Source: Dolomitihabitans soli (lineage in GTDB: Bacteria; Actinomycetota; Actinomycetes; Streptosporangiales; Streptosporangiaceae). Taken from it: a stretch of DNA of 64,000 nt. The DNA is taken from assembly GCF_022213955.1 (NCBI RefSeq), contig NZ_JAKNTW010000001.1, positions 744,001-808,000 of the forward strand, written 5' to 3'. The notes below the pieces were generated by a model that worked only from the letters and a program-made list of their open reading frames with translations, was not told the origin of the DNA and made no database searches. The position numbers were made by a program, and so were the translations under genes. Positions 25,203 through 36,290 of this stretch are shown here, in pieces; the first letter of the stretch is position 1; the number at the start of each line of letters is the position of its first letter.

Positions 25203-26084
25203 ATGGCCTTCCTCAGGCCGACGACCTGGCCGGAGGCGCTCGCCGCCAAGGCCGAACTGCCGGGAGCCGTGCCCATCCAGGGCGGCACCGACGTCATGGT
25301 CGAGATCAACTTCGACGTGCGCAGGCCGGAGGCGCTGCTCGACCTCACCCGCGTGGCGGAGCTGGCACGGTGGTCGGAGACGGGCGGACGGCTCCGGGTC
25401 GGCGCGGGCGTGCCGTACTCCCGGGTGATCGGCGAGCTGGGCGACCGGTTGCCGGGGCTCGCGCAGGCGTCGCGGACGGTCGGCTCGCCGCAGATCCGCA
25501 ACCGCGGCACGGTCGGCGGCAACCTGGGGGCGGCCTCGCCGGCGGGCGACAGCCATCCGCCGTTGCTGGCGGGCGGCGCGGTGATCGAGGTGGAGAGCGC
25601 CGCGCGCGGGGTCAGGATGATCCCGGCGGAGGAGTTCTATCTGGGCGTCAAGCGCAGCGCGCTGGAGCCGGACGAGCTGATCCGCGCCTTCCACGCCGAA
25701 CCCGCGACCGGGCCGCAGTACTTCTCCAAGGTCGGCACCCGCAACGCGATGGTGATCGCCGTCTGCTCCTTCGCGCTGGCGCTGCACCCCGCCGAGCGCC
25801 GGGTGGGCACCGGGATCGGCTCGGCCGCCCCGACGCCGCTGCGGGCCAGGGCGGCGGAGGAGTTCCTCGCCGCCGAGCTCGACTGGGCCGCCGGGCTCGC
25901 ACCCGCCGGGCTCGCACCCGGCGTGCTCGCCAGGTTCGGCGAGCTGGTGAGCGAGGCCGCCGCGCCGATCGACGATGTGCGCGGCACGGCCGGCTACCGG
26001 CGGCACGCGCTGGCCGTCATGGCCCGCCGCACCCTGACCTGGGCCTGGAACGACTACCGGAAGGCGAGGGAGCAATGCGCCTGA
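25203..26084 (+). CDS. xanthine dehydrogenase FAD-binding subunit
   Basis: Medium subunit of a molybdenum hydroxylase: carries FAD and passes electrons from the iron-sulfur subunit to NAD+. 293 residues. The FAD-binding segments PIQGGTDVMVEI (~residues 27-38) and RNRGTVGGNLGAASPAGDS (~101-119) are intact, followed by the CO-dehydrogenase flavoprotein C-terminal domain. The ATG at 25203 is chosen for the strong GGGGGAGGGA site just upstream; an in-frame ATG at 25167 is possible. It overlaps the iron-sulfur subunit gene by 10 nt. The large molybdopterin subunit is not in this cluster. Confidence 0.92.
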   Translation: MAFLRPTTWPEALAAKAELPGAVPIQGGTDVMVEINFDVRRPEALLDLTRVAELARWSETGGRLRVGAGVPYSRVIGELGDRLPGLAQASRTVGSPQIRNRGTVGGNLGAASPAGDSHPPLLAGGAVIEVESAARGVRMIPAEEFYLGVKRSALEPDELIRAFHAEPATGPQYFSKVGTRNAMVIAVCSFALALHPAERRVGTGIGSAAPTPLRARAAEEFLAAELDWAAGLAPAGLAPGVLARFGELVSEAAAPIDDVRGTAGYRRHALAVMARRTLTWAWNDYRKAREQCA

Positions 26085-26548
26085 ACTTCACGGTCAACGG
26101 CAGAGCCGAAACCGTGGACGACGTGTGGGAGGGCGAGAGCCTGCTCTACGTGCTCCGCGAGCGGGCCGGGCTGCCCGGTTCCAAGAACGCCTGTGAGCAG
26201 GGCGAGTGCGGTTCGTGCACCGTCTACCTCGACGGCGTCCCGGTCTGCGCCTGCCTGGTCGCCGCGGGCCAGGCGGAGGGCCGCGAGGTGCGTACCGTGG
26301 AGGGGCTCGCCGACGGCGACCGTCTCGACCCGATCCAGCAGGCGTTCGTCGACGCGGGCGCCGTGCAGTGCGGCTTCTGCACCCCCGGCCTGCTGGTGCA
26401 GGCCCACGACCTGATCGAACGGGTCCCACGGCCCAGCGACCCGGAGATCCGCGAGGCGCTGGCCGGCAACCTGTGCAGATGCACGGGGTACGAGAAGATC
26501 CTCGACGCCGTACGGCTGGCCGCGGAGCGGAAGGCGGGCGCCCGATGA
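26075..26548 (+). CDS. xanthine dehydrogenase [2Fe-2S] subunit
   Basis: Small subunit with two [2Fe-2S] clusters, 157 residues, full length. The plant-type ferredoxin cluster is formed by Cys40, Cys45, Cys48 and Cys60 (CEQGECGSC). The second, helical cluster is formed by Cys99, Cys102 (CGFC), Cys134 and Cys136 (CRC). Electrons pass from the molybdenum site through these to FAD. It overlaps the FAD subunit upstream by 10 nt and the deaminase downstream by 4 nt, so it sits inside a tightly coupled operon. Related aldehyde or CO-type hydroxylases share this subunit, so substrate is judged by context. Confidence 0.93.
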   Translation: MRLNFTVNGRAETVDDVWEGESLLYVLRERAGLPGSKNACEQGECGSCTVYLDGVPVCACLVAAGQAEGREVRTVEGLADGDRLDPIQQAFVDAGAVQCGFCTPGLLVQAHDLIERVPRPSDPEIREALAGNLCRCTGYEKILDAVRLAAERKAGAR

Positions 26549-27891
26549 CCCTCGTGATCGAGAACGGCTACCTGGCCCCGATCGTCGGCGCGGAGATCCC
26601 CTCCGGGCACCTGGTGATCGAGGACGACCGCATCGCCGCCGTCGGGGCGGGGCCGTACGAAGGGGAGGCGACCCGGATCGACGCCTCCGGCTGCCTGGTC
26701 ACCCCCGGCCTGGTCAACACCCACCACCATCTCTACCAGTGGGCCTCGCAGGGGATGGCTGCGCAGAGCACGCTGTTCGACTGGCTGGTCACGCTCTACC
26801 GCCCGTGGGCGAGGATGGACGCCGAGGTCGTGCGGGGGGCGGCGAGCGCCGGGCTGGCCTGGCTCGCGCTGTCGGGCTGCACCACCTCGACGGACCACCA
26901 CTACCTGTTCCCGACCGGCCGCGGCGACCTGTTCGCGGCCGAGATCGAGGCGGCGCGCGAGCTGGGCATCCGCTTTCATCCGGCGCGCGGCTCGATGGAC
27001 CGGGGCGTCTCGTCGGGCGGCCTGCCCCCCGACGAGGTGGTCGAGCCGCTCGACCGGATCCTTGAGCACACCGAGGCGATGATCGACGCCTACCACGACC
27101 CGTCGTTCTCCTCGATGCTCCGGGTGGCGGTCGCGCCCTGCTCGCCGTTCTCCGTCTCGCCCGAGCTGCTCACGGGATCGGCGGAGCTGGCCCGCGCCAA
27201 GGGGGTGCGCCTGCACACCCACCTGGCCGAGACGGTCGAGGAGGAGGAGCACTGCCTGCGGCAGCTGGGCATGACCCCGGTCGCGTACATGGCGGAGACC
27301 GGCTGGCTCGGCCCCGACGTCTGGCTGGCCCACTGCGTTCACCTGCACGACAAGGACGTCAAGCTGCTGGCCTCGACCGGCACGGGCACCGCGCACTGTC
27401 CCTCCTCCAACGCCAGGCTGGGGGCGGGGATCGCACGCGCCTCGGATCTGCTGCGCGCGGGCGCCCCCGTCGGGCTGGGCGTCGACGGGCCCGCCTCCGC
27501 CGAACTGACCTCGCTCGCCGGTGAGGTGCGGATGGCGATGCTCATGCAACGGGCGAGGTACGGCCCGGCCGCGCTGACCGCCCGCGAGGCCCTGGCGATG
27601 GCGACCATGGGCGGCGCCACGTGCCTGGGCCGCCAGGACGAGCTCGGCTCCCTGGAGGCGGGCAAGCTCGCCGACGTGGCGATCTGGCGGGTGGACGGCT
27701 TCCACGCCGCGATCGAGGACCCGGTGATCGCCTTCGTGCACGGCTCGACTCCGCCGCTGGCCCGGCTGCTGGTCGGCGGCGTCACGGTCGTGGCCGACGG
27801 CGAACTGCGGACCGTCTCCGGCGAGGCCGCCGCGCGGGCCGGGGCCCTGGCCAGGCGACGCCTGATGGAGCTCGCCCGCGAGGACCTGTGA
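26545..27891 (+). CDS. 8-oxoguanine deaminase-like amidohydrolase
   Basis: Zinc amidohydrolase of the AtzA/TrzN/guanine deaminase branch, 448 residues. Metal and catalytic residues are visible: NTHHHLYQW (HxH), a Gln/His lid near AWLALSGCTTSTDHHY, HTHLAET (His and Glu), LAHCVHLHDKD (His) and GLGVDGPASAE (Asp). The specific product call rests on similarity to proteins annotated 8-oxoguanine deaminase, which make urate from 8-oxoguanine, and on position beside uricase and the dehydrogenase subunits; cytosine- or triazine-type activity cannot be excluded. It starts within the stop of the iron-sulfur subunit (ATGA) and ends before a strong hairpin. Confidence 0.82.
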   Translation: MTLVIENGYLAPIVGAEIPSGHLVIEDDRIAAVGAGPYEGEATRIDASGCLVTPGLVNTHHHLYQWASQGMAAQSTLFDWLVTLYRPWARMDAEVVRGAASAGLAWLALSGCTTSTDHHYLFPTGRGDLFAAEIEAARELGIRFHPARGSMDRGVSSGGLPPDEVVEPLDRILEHTEAMIDAYHDPSFSSMLRVAVAPCSPFSVSPELLTGSAELARAKGVRLHTHLAETVEEEEHCLRQLGMTPVAYMAETGWLGPDVWLAHCVHLHDKDVKLLASTGTGTAHCPSSNARLGAGIARASDLLRAGAPVGLGVDGPASAELTSLAGEVRMAMLMQRARYGPAALTAREALAMATMGGATCLGRQDELGSLEAGKLADVAIWRVDGFHAAIEDPVIAFVHGSTPPLARLLVGGVTVVADGELRTVSGEAAARAGALARRRLMELAREDL

Positions 27892-27921
27892 TGATGGAGA
27901 CCCATCGCACAGGGCACGGGC

Positions 27922-27958
27922 ACGCCGTCCTGCCCGCTCGCACCGGGCAGGACGGCGT
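27922..27958 (+). terminator. terminator hairpin after the urate operon
   Basis: Perfect 15-bp stem (27922-27936 with 27944-27958) and 7-nt loop, 30 bp after the deaminase stop and 30 bp before the glycerate kinase gene; it probably ends the uraD-to-deaminase transcript. Confidence 0.75.
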
Positions 27959-27988
27959 ACCCGGCCATTCTCCACCCAGGGAGCAGGA

Positions 27989-29248
27989 TTGTCTGAGACG
28001 CCGGGCCACATCGTCATCGCCCCCGACAAGTTCAAGGGGTCGCTGACCGCCGCCGAGGTGGCCGCCCGGGTGGCCGCCGGGCTCGGTCCCCAGGTCACGA
28101 CCGTGTGCCTGCCGATCGCCGACGGCGGCGACGGCACCGTGGACGCGGTGGTCGCCGCCGGGTTCGCCCGGGTCGAGGTTCAGGTGACCGGCCCGACCGG
28201 CGACCCCGTCCAGGCCGCGTACGGCTGGCGGCCCGGTGGTGGCGGCGACGTGCCGACCGCCGTCGTCGAGCTGGCCGAAGCCTCCGGCCTGCGCCGCCTC
28301 CCGCTGTCCGCCGTCACTCCGGCCGCGGGCTCGCCCGCCGCGCCCGGCGGGGCGTCCGCCTCGGCTCCGGCGCACGCGGGGGTGGCGCTGGCGCCGCTGA
28401 CCGCGACCAGCCGGGGCACCGGCGAGCTGATCGCGCACGCCGTACGGCGGGGCGCCCGGCGGGTCGTGCTCGGGCTGGGCGGGAGCGCGTGCACCGACGG
28501 CGGCACCGGCATGCTGGCCGCTCTCGGCGCCAGGTTCCTCGACGGGGAGGGCGCGGAGCTGCGGCCCGGCGGCGGCGCGCTCGGGGAGCTGGCGACCATC
28601 GACCTGTCCGGGCTCGCCGACGTCCGCGGCGTCGAGTTCGTCGTCGCGAGCGACGTGGACAACCCGCTGCTCGGCCCGCACGGCGCCGCCGCCGTCTACG
28701 CACCGCAGAAGGGCGCCGCACCCGCCGACGTGACGACGCTGGAGGCGGGACTGGCCAGGCTGGCCGCCGTGGCCGCGCACACCCACGGCGTGCTGGGCGC
28801 CGTCGAGCACGACGGCGTGGTGCGCCAGATGGGCGTGGCGGCGCAGCCCGGCGCGGGCGCCGCCGGCGGAGTCGGCTTCGCCGCCCTGGCCTTCCTGCAC
28901 GCGGAGGTACGGCCGGGCATCGACTATCTGCTCGACCTGCTCGGGTTCGCCGGCCATCTGGAGGGCGCCCACCTGGTGATCACCGGGGAGGGGGCGCTCG
29001 ACGAGCAGACCCTGCGCGGCAAGGCCCCCGCGGGTGTCGCGAGCGCCGCCGTCAAGGCGGGGGTCCCCGTGGTGGCGGTCTGCGGGCGCCGCGCTCTGGC
29101 GGAGGAGGAGATGCGCGCGGCCGGCATCCAGGCCGCCTACGCGCTCACCGACCTCGAACCCGACCCCGCCCGTTGCATGGCCGAGGCCGGTCCGCTCCTC
29201 CAGCGCCTGGCCGCGGAGATGCTCACTCCCTGGATCGTCCGTGGCTGA
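27989..29248 (+). CDS. glxK: glycerate kinase
   Basis: Phosphorylates D-glycerate to 2- or 3-phosphoglycerate; cytoplasmic, 419 residues, slightly longer than typical (~380). Family segments APDKFKGSLTA, PIADGGDGT, VLGLGGSACTDGGTGM, SDVDNPLLG and TGEGALDEQTLRGKAP are present. A low-complexity Ala/Pro/Gly-rich stretch (~residues 110-130) explains the extra length. A TTG start at 27989 is supported by the conserved DKFKGS following and a GGGAGCAGGA site. The neighbours make sense: glyoxylate released from allantoin reaches glycerate via tartronate semialdehyde, and this kinase feeds it to glycolysis. Confidence 0.93.
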   Translation: MSETPGHIVIAPDKFKGSLTAAEVAARVAAGLGPQVTTVCLPIADGGDGTVDAVVAAGFARVEVQVTGPTGDPVQAAYGWRPGGGGDVPTAVVELAEASGLRRLPLSAVTPAAGSPAAPGGASASAPAHAGVALAPLTATSRGTGELIAHAVRRGARRVVLGLGGSACTDGGTGMLAALGARFLDGEGAELRPGGGALGELATIDLSGLADVRGVEFVVASDVDNPLLGPHGAAAVYAPQKGAAPADVTTLEAGLARLAAVAAHTHGVLGAVEHDGVVRQMGVAAQPGAGAAGGVGFAALAFLHAEVRPGIDYLLDLLGFAGHLEGAHLVITGEGALDEQTLRGKAPAGVASAAVKAGVPVVAVCGRRALAEEEMRAAGIQAAYALTDLEPDPARCMAEAGPLLQRLAAEMLTPWIVRG

Positions 29249-29303
29249 CCCGGTCCCCGCTGCCGGGGGCGGGTGGCCGGGATGCTGACACCTTGGAGGG
29301 TGC

Positions 29304-30599
29304 ATGGCTGAGCCGTACGACCTGGTGGTGCGGTCGCGGCGGGCGGTGCTGCCCGCGGGGGTGCGCGGTGCGGCGGTGGCCGTGCGGGCGGGGCGGATCG
29401 CGGCCGTGCGGCCCTATGACGCGGAGCTGGGGGCGCGGGCGGAGACCGACCTCGGGGAGGTGGCGCTGCTGCCGGGGCTGGTGGACACGCACGTGCACGT
29501 CAACGAGCCGGGGCGGACCCACTGGGAGGGGTTCGCCACCGCTACCAGGGCCGCGGCGGCGGGGGGCGTGACCACGATCCTGGACATGCCGCTGAACTCC
29601 CTGCCGCCCACCGTGGACGTCGCCGCGCTGGCGGTCAAACGGGCGGCCGCGGCGGGGCAGTGCTGGGTGGACGTGGGATTCTGGGGCGGGGCGATACCCG
29701 GGAACCTGGCCGGTCTGCGGGCGCTGCACACGGCGGGGGTCTTCGGGTTCAAGTGCTTCCTGTCGCCGTCGGGGGTGCCCGAGTTCCCGCCGCTCGGCGA
29801 CGCGGAGTTGCGGGCCGTGTTCGCCGAGGTGGCCGGGTTCGGTGGGCTGGTGGTGGTGCACGCGGAGGCGCCGGGGCTGTTGGCCGAGCCGTCCGGGGCG
29901 ACATATCCGGATTTCTTGGCATCTAGGCCGGGGGAGGCCGAACGCCGGGCCGTACAGAGCGTCATCGCGGCCGCGCGTGACACCGGCGCGCGGGCCCACA
30001 TCCTGCACGTCTCCTCCGCCTCCTGCCTGGAGCCGCTGGCCGACGCACAGCGCGACGGGGTGGCCGTCACCGCGGAGACCTGCCCGCACTACCTCACGCT
30101 CACCGCCGAGGAGGTCGGCGGCCCGGAGTTCAAGTGCTGCCCGCCCATCCGCGAGGCCGCCAACCGCGACGCCCTCTGGCGCGGGCTGGAGAGCGGCGTC
30201 CTCACCTGCGTCGTCTCCGACCACTCGCCCGCCCCCGCCGACCTGAAGGTGCCCGACTTCGCCGCCGCCTGGGGCGGGATCTCCTCCCTCCAGCTCGGCC
30301 TGCCCGTCGTGTGGAGCGAGGCCGCCGGTCGCGGGTACGGCCTGCGAGACGTCGTCAGATGGATGGCCGAAGGGCCCGCCGCGCTCGCCGGACTCGACCG
30401 GAAGGGCGCCATCGCGGAGGGCGCGGACGCCGGCCTCGTCGCCTTCGACACCGAGGCCGGGTTCACCGTCAGCGCGGGCGACCTGTACCACCGCAACCCG
30501 ATCACGCCCTACCACGGGCGGAAGCTGACCGGCGTGGTCCGCCGTACCTGGTTGCGCGGCCACCTGGTGGAGGATCGACCGAGGGGAGAGTTCCAGTGA
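29304..30599 (+). CDS. allB: allantoinase
   Basis: Opens the hydantoin ring of allantoin to give allantoate. Cyclic amidohydrolase, 431 residues, cytoplasmic. Metal-site motifs: [10 protein letters not shown] (HxH), FKCFLS (the Lys that is carboxylated), VVHAEAP (His), HILHVSS (His) and VVSDHSPAP (Asp). Choice of allantoinase over dihydroorotase or hydantoinase rests on the GRTHWEGF segment and the allantoicase neighbour. ATG with GGAGG just upstream. The gene end is part of a short duplicated junction shared with the start of the allantoicase gene. Confidence 0.94.
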   Translation: MAEPYDLVVRSRRAVLPAGVRGAAVAVRAGRIAAVRPYDAELGARAETDLGEVALLPGLVDTHVHVNEPGRTHWEGFATATRAAAAGGVTTILDMPLNSLPPTVDVAALAVKRAAAAGQCWVDVGFWGGAIPGNLAGLRALHTAGVFGFKCFLSPSGVPEFPPLGDAELRAVFAEVAGFGGLVVVHAEAPGLLAEPSGATYPDFLASRPGEAERRAVQSVIAAARDTGARAHILHVSSASCLEPLADAQRDGVAVTAETCPHYLTLTAEEVGGPEFKCCPPIREAANRDALWRGLESGVLTCVVSDHSPAPADLKVPDFAAAWGGISSLQLGLPVVWSEAAGRGYGLRDVVRWMAEGPAALAGLDRKGAIAEGADAGLVAFDTEAGFTVSAGDLYHRNPITPYHGRKLTGVVRRTWLRGHLVEDRPRGEFQ

Positions 30600-30613
30600 T
30601 CGAGTTCGTCCGG
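30588..30613. repeat. direct repeat, copy 1 (end of allB)
   Basis: 26-nt segment spanning the allB stop; 24 of 26 bases match 30692-30717, where the same segment carries the allantoicase start. The copies are 104 bp apart, indicating a local duplication of the gene junction. Confidence 0.85.
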
Positions 30614-30703
30614 TCGACCGGTCCGGTGTCGCGTGGCCTGCCTGGGCCGGGGCCGGCCGGGGTGGTCCTGGTGGTTGATCGGTTCGGCGGGGAGTTCCGG
30701 TGA
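30596..30703 (+). CDS. small junction ORF left by duplication (doubtful gene)
   Basis: A 35-codon frame from a GTG that overlaps the allB stop and ends inside the allantoicase start codon region. Its first residues (VIEFVR) copy the allantoicase N terminus (MTEFVR), and its last (FGGEFR) resemble the allB C terminus (PRGEFQ). It is best read as a relic of a tandem duplication of the allB/allantoicase junction. Whether it is translated, and so couples the two genes, is unknown. Confidence 0.35.
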   Translation: MIEFVRSTGPVSRGLPGPGPAGVVLVVDRFGGEFR

Positions 30704-30717
30704 CCGAGTTCGTCCGG
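30692..30717. repeat. direct repeat, copy 2 (start of allantoicase gene)
   Basis: Second copy of the 26-nt junction repeat (two mismatches to 30588-30613); it contains the GGGGAG ribosome-binding site edge and the GTG start used by the allantoicase gene. Confidence 0.85.
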
Positions 30718-31662
30718 CTGCCCGACCTGGCGCTGCGCGGCCACGGCGGCACCGTCGCCGCGGCCAGCGACGAGTCCTTCGCCGAGCGGGAGAGCCTGAT
30801 CAGGCCCGGCCGCCCCGAGTTCCGCCCGCACACCTTCGGCGCCAAGGGGCAGGTCTACGACGGCTGGGAGACCCGGCGGCGGCGTGAGCAGGGCCACGAC
30901 TGGGCGATCGTCAGGCTCGGCATGCCGGGCATCGTGCGCGGGGTCATCGTGGACACCGCGTGGTTCACCGGCAACTACCCCCCGCACGCCTCCGTGGACG
31001 CGTGCGCCGTCGACGGCTACCCCTCGGTCGCCGAGCTGCACGACGCCGCCTGGACCGAGATCGTGCCCAGGAGCGAGCTGACGGGCGACGCCGAGCACCA
31101 CTTCCGGGTGCTCGACGAGCGGCGGTACACCCATGTGCGGCTCAACATCCACCCCGACGGCGGAGTGGCCAGGCTGCGCGTGCACGGCGAGGTGGTGCCC
31201 GACCTCGCCGTCTGGGAAGGCATGACCATCGACCTGGCGGCGCTGGAGAACGGCGGACTGGTCACCGCCTGTTCCAACGAGTTCTACTCCGCGCCCAACA
31301 ACGTGCTCGCCCCCGGACGAGCCCGGCACCAGGCGGACGGCTGGGAGACCGCCCGCCGCCGCGACGACGGCAACGACTGGCTGATCGTCCGCCTCGCCTG
31401 CCCGGGGACGATCCAGGTGGCCGAGCTCGACACGGCCAACCTCCTGTACAACGCGCCGGCCGCCGCCACGCTGACGGGCATGGACGACCGGGTGGACCCG
31501 GACGCCTGGTTCGGCCTGCTCCCCAGAACCCGGTTGCAGCCCGACACCCAGCACCGGTTCCGCCTCCGGGAGCGGCGCGAGGCCACCCACGTACGGCTCG
31601 ACATCCATCCGGACGGCGGACTCGCACGCCTCCGCCTACACGGACTCGGCGCCGGTCCCTAG
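30700..31662 (+). CDS. alc: allantoicase
   Basis: Hydrolyses allantoate to ureidoglycolate and urea. 320 residues made of two tandem jelly-roll repeats, the normal family form: the first repeat ends in HVRLNIHPDGGVARLRVHG and the second in HVRLDIHPDGGLARLRLHG, and each starts with a DGWET-R-R-HDW/NDW pattern. Cytoplasmic. The GTG at 30700 is preceded by GGGGAG. It forms the last step here of the chain from urate; no ureidoglycolate lyase or urease gene follows. The 3' end converges on the PASTA kinase gene. Confidence 0.94.
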   Translation: MTEFVRLPDLALRGHGGTVAAASDESFAERESLIRPGRPEFRPHTFGAKGQVYDGWETRRRREQGHDWAIVRLGMPGIVRGVIVDTAWFTGNYPPHASVDACAVDGYPSVAELHDAAWTEIVPRSELTGDAEHHFRVLDERRYTHVRLNIHPDGGVARLRVHGEVVPDLAVWEGMTIDLAALENGGLVTACSNEFYSAPNNVLAPGRARHQADGWETARRRDDGNDWLIVRLACPGTIQVAELDTANLLYNAPAAATLTGMDDRVDPDAWFGLLPRTRLQPDTQHRFRLRERREATHVRLDIHPDGGLARLRLHGLGAGP

Positions 31663-31682
31663 CGGCGGACCCGGCGCCGGGC

Positions 31683-33611
31683 TCAGTGCCAGATCGTGAT
31701 CTCGGTCTGGGGCGGGGCGTTCCCGCTCATCGGCTGCTGACCGCGGACCCGGCCGCTGCCCAGCAGCTTGCGCGTCTTCACCTTGAACCCGGCGGCACGC
31801 AACTCCTGCTGCGCGTCCTTGACGTTCTTGAACAACACGTTGGGGATGACGTTGAAGGTGTCCTCGTCGTCCTCGCCCTCGTCGTCGCCCCGGTTGTCCC
31901 ACGGCCACTGCCACTCGCCGTTGGAACACTGTGACAGGGTCAGCTTCGCCGTCGCGCCCTTGTCGACCTCGGCCTTGGCCTTGGGCTCCTGGGCGATGAC
32001 GGTGCACGGCTGGGCGTCGTCGGCCTGTTCGACGACCTCCACGTTGTAGCCCTGCTCGCGCAGGAACTGCTCGGCCTGCTCACGGGACAGCCCCATCACG
32101 TCGGGCATCAGCAGGCCCGCGCTGAGCACCAGGCTGACCTTGCCGCCCTCCTTGACCTTCGTGCCCACCTGCGGGCTCGTGCGCAGCACCAGCCCGCGTT
32201 GCACGGTGTCGTCGGCGAGCTTGTGCACCCTGTGCACGCTGAGGCCGAGGTCGGACAGCCTGGCCCTGGCCCCGGCCTCGGTCAGCCCTTCCAGGTTGGG
32301 CACCGGAACCAGTTTGGGACCCAGCGAGGGCACCAGCGTGATCTTCGCGTCCGACTCCACCTCGGTGCCCGACGCGGGGTCCATCCTGACCACGTTGTCC
32401 TTGGCGACCTTGCCGTCGTTGACGCCGTCGCCGATCACCACGACGAACCCGCGCCCCTCCGCCTCGGACTTGGCGACCAGGATGTTCTTGCCCACCAGGT
32501 CGGGCACCTCGACGTACTTGCCCTCGGCGAACCACCAGCCGGTGAGCCCGATCGCGACGGCCATGACCGCCGCGAGCGCGATCAGGAACCAGTGGGGCCG
32601 CACGCCTCGCCGTACTCCCCGCACCGGAGCGGCGGGGCCGGTCAGCACCTCCTCGCGCGGCTGGATCAGCGTGTGGCCGATCGGCGGCGGGGGCGCGGCG
32701 GAGGTGCGGACGTCCTGCGGCATCGACGCGCGGGCGGTCGGGCCGCCCGGCGGCGTGCTCTCACGCGGCAGCACCCGATGCGTGTCCACGGCCGCGACCA
32801 GCAGCGCCGTCGCGTCGGCCGGGCGCACCTCGGGGTCGCGGCTGGTCGCCGCGGTCACCAGCTTGTCGAGCGCGACCGGCGAGCCCTCCAGCACCGCGGA
32901 CGGCGGCGGCACCGTGTCGTGCACGTGCTTGTAGGCGATCGCCATGGACGTCTCGCCTTCGTACGGCTGGCGTCCGGTGACCAGCTCGAACAGCATCACG
33001 CCCGCGGCGTAGACGTCGCTGCGGGCGTCGGCGTGCCCGGAGGTGACCTGCTCCGGTGACATGTAGCCGATGGTGCCGATCATGACGCCGGTCCTGGTCT
33101 GGTTGCTCGCCTCGACCGCGCGGGCCAGCCCGAAGTCGACGACCTTCACCCGGCCGTCATCGCTGAGCAGGACGTTCTCCGGCTTCATGTCGCGGTGCAC
33201 CAGGCCGCTCTGATGCGCGGAACCCAGCGCCGCCAGCACCGGGATCATGATCTCCAGCGCCTCGCGGGGGCCCAGCCTGCCCCGCTCGCGCAGCACGTCG
33301 CGGAGTGTGCGGCCCGGCACGTATTCCATCGAGAGGAAGACGATGTCGCCGTCCGTGCCCTGGTCGAAGACCTGTACCACGTTCGGGTGGGAGAGGCTGG
33401 CCACCGATTTGGCCTCACCGATGAACCTGCGCACGAAGGCGGGGTCTTCGGCGAGGGAACGATGCATCACCTTCAGGGCGACCGTGCGGTCGAGCCGGAT
33501 GTCAAGGGCGAGGTAGACCGTCGCCATACCGCCCCTGGCGATCCGGGACTCAACGCGATAGCGCCCGTCGAGGAGCCGCCCGACGAGGGGATCCGCAAGC
33601 GTCGTGTCCAC
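31683..33611 (-). CDS. PASTA-domain Ser/Thr protein kinase (PknB/PknL group)
   Basis: Transmembrane signalling kinase, 642 residues. The cytosolic kinase domain (~14-275) has the glycine loop ARGGMATV, Lys47, HRDMKPEN with catalytic Asp141 and DFG (159-161), and an activation loop with several Thr. A Pro-rich linker leads to one membrane helix (~341-360) and four extracellular PASTA repeats (~366-428, 435-498, 500-561, 586-641). PASTA repeats bind peptidoglycan or lipid II. A very acidic Asp/Glu stretch (~576-584) separates the third and fourth. The nearby Rv2175c-like gene points to the PknL lineage, although M. tuberculosis PknL lacks PASTA repeats. Confidence 0.95.
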   Translation of the reverse strand: MDTTLADPLVGRLLDGRYRVESRIARGGMATVYLALDIRLDRTVALKVMHRSLAEDPAFVRRFIGEAKSVASLSHPNVVQVFDQGTDGDIVFLSMEYVPGRTLRDVLRERGRLGPREALEIMIPVLAALGSAHQSGLVHRDMKPENVLLSDDGRVKVVDFGLARAVEASNQTRTGVMIGTIGYMSPEQVTSGHADARSDVYAAGVMLFELVTGRQPYEGETSMAIAYKHVHDTVPPPSAVLEGSPVALDKLVTAATSRDPEVRPADATALLVAAVDTHRVLPRESTPPGGPTARASMPQDVRTSAAPPPPIGHTLIQPREEVLTGPAAPVRGVRRGVRPHWFLIALAAVMAVAIGLTGWWFAEGKYVEVPDLVGKNILVAKSEAEGRGFVVVIGDGVNDGKVAKDNVVRMDPASGTEVESDAKITLVPSLGPKLVPVPNLEGLTEAGARARLSDLGLSVHRVHKLADDTVQRGLVLRTSPQVGTKVKEGGKVSLVLSAGLLMPDVMGLSREQAEQFLREQGYNVEVVEQADDAQPCTVIAQEPKAKAEVDKGATAKLTLSQCSNGEWQWPWDNRGDDEGEDDEDTFNVIPNVLFKNVKDAQQELRAAGFKVKTRKLLGSGRVRGQQPMSGNAPPQTEITIWH

Positions 33612-33699
33612 CTGCCCGAGTTTACGGGCGTTTTGCCACGGGGAGGGCCCGCACCTCCCAAACCGATGCCGAGCCGTTCTCCCCGAACGGCAAAATGAC

Positions 33700-35992
<2,293 letters not shown>

Positions 35993-36000
35993 TGGCCCGC

Positions 36001-36092
36001 GCTCCCTTCGCCGGCATGACCCGGATCAGGTTCTGTTACGGTCGAGGGCCGTGACAGCCCTCCTCTCAGCCCGGTTCGTCCGGGCTCCCGTG
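36001..36092 (-). promoter_or_regulatory. TPP (thiamine pyrophosphate) riboswitch
   Basis: On the minus strand the THI-box elements occur in order: the 5' arm with CGGGAGCCCG, the CTGAGAGGA segment, and the ACCTGATCCGGGTCATGCCGGCGAAGGGAG region (given here in overlapping parts: ACCTGATCCGGGTCATGCC and GGCGAAGGGAG). The last block ends in AAGGGAG, which is also the ribosome-binding site 9 nt before the thiO ATG, so ligand binding should hide it directly. It controls thiO-thiS-thiG. Confidence 0.95.
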
Positions 36093-36290
36093 CGTTTATC
36101 GCTTACAGCCTAAGGGGCCGTCTGGTCTGCTTTCGCACAGGGTGGTCGCTCCTCTGTGCGCATGAATTAGCATTTTCGTTATCGGAACGCCATTAGCGTT
36201 TCGGTGCTGCGCCGACTTAAGGTCGTGGGTTACCACCTTTCCTCGGCCTGTAGGCCGGATGCGCAGTTCTTCGTTCTGACTGGAGGTCAG
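36093..36290. other. intergenic region between divergent thiamine and flavoprotein transcripts
   Basis: About 200 bp, AT-richer than its surroundings around 36150-36230. It must contain the promoter of the TPP riboswitch transcript (minus strand) and probably that of the plus-strand genes. A small inverted repeat (TCGGCCTGTAGGCCGGA) is near 36244-36260. No exact -35/-10 pair could be assigned. Confidence 0.5.
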
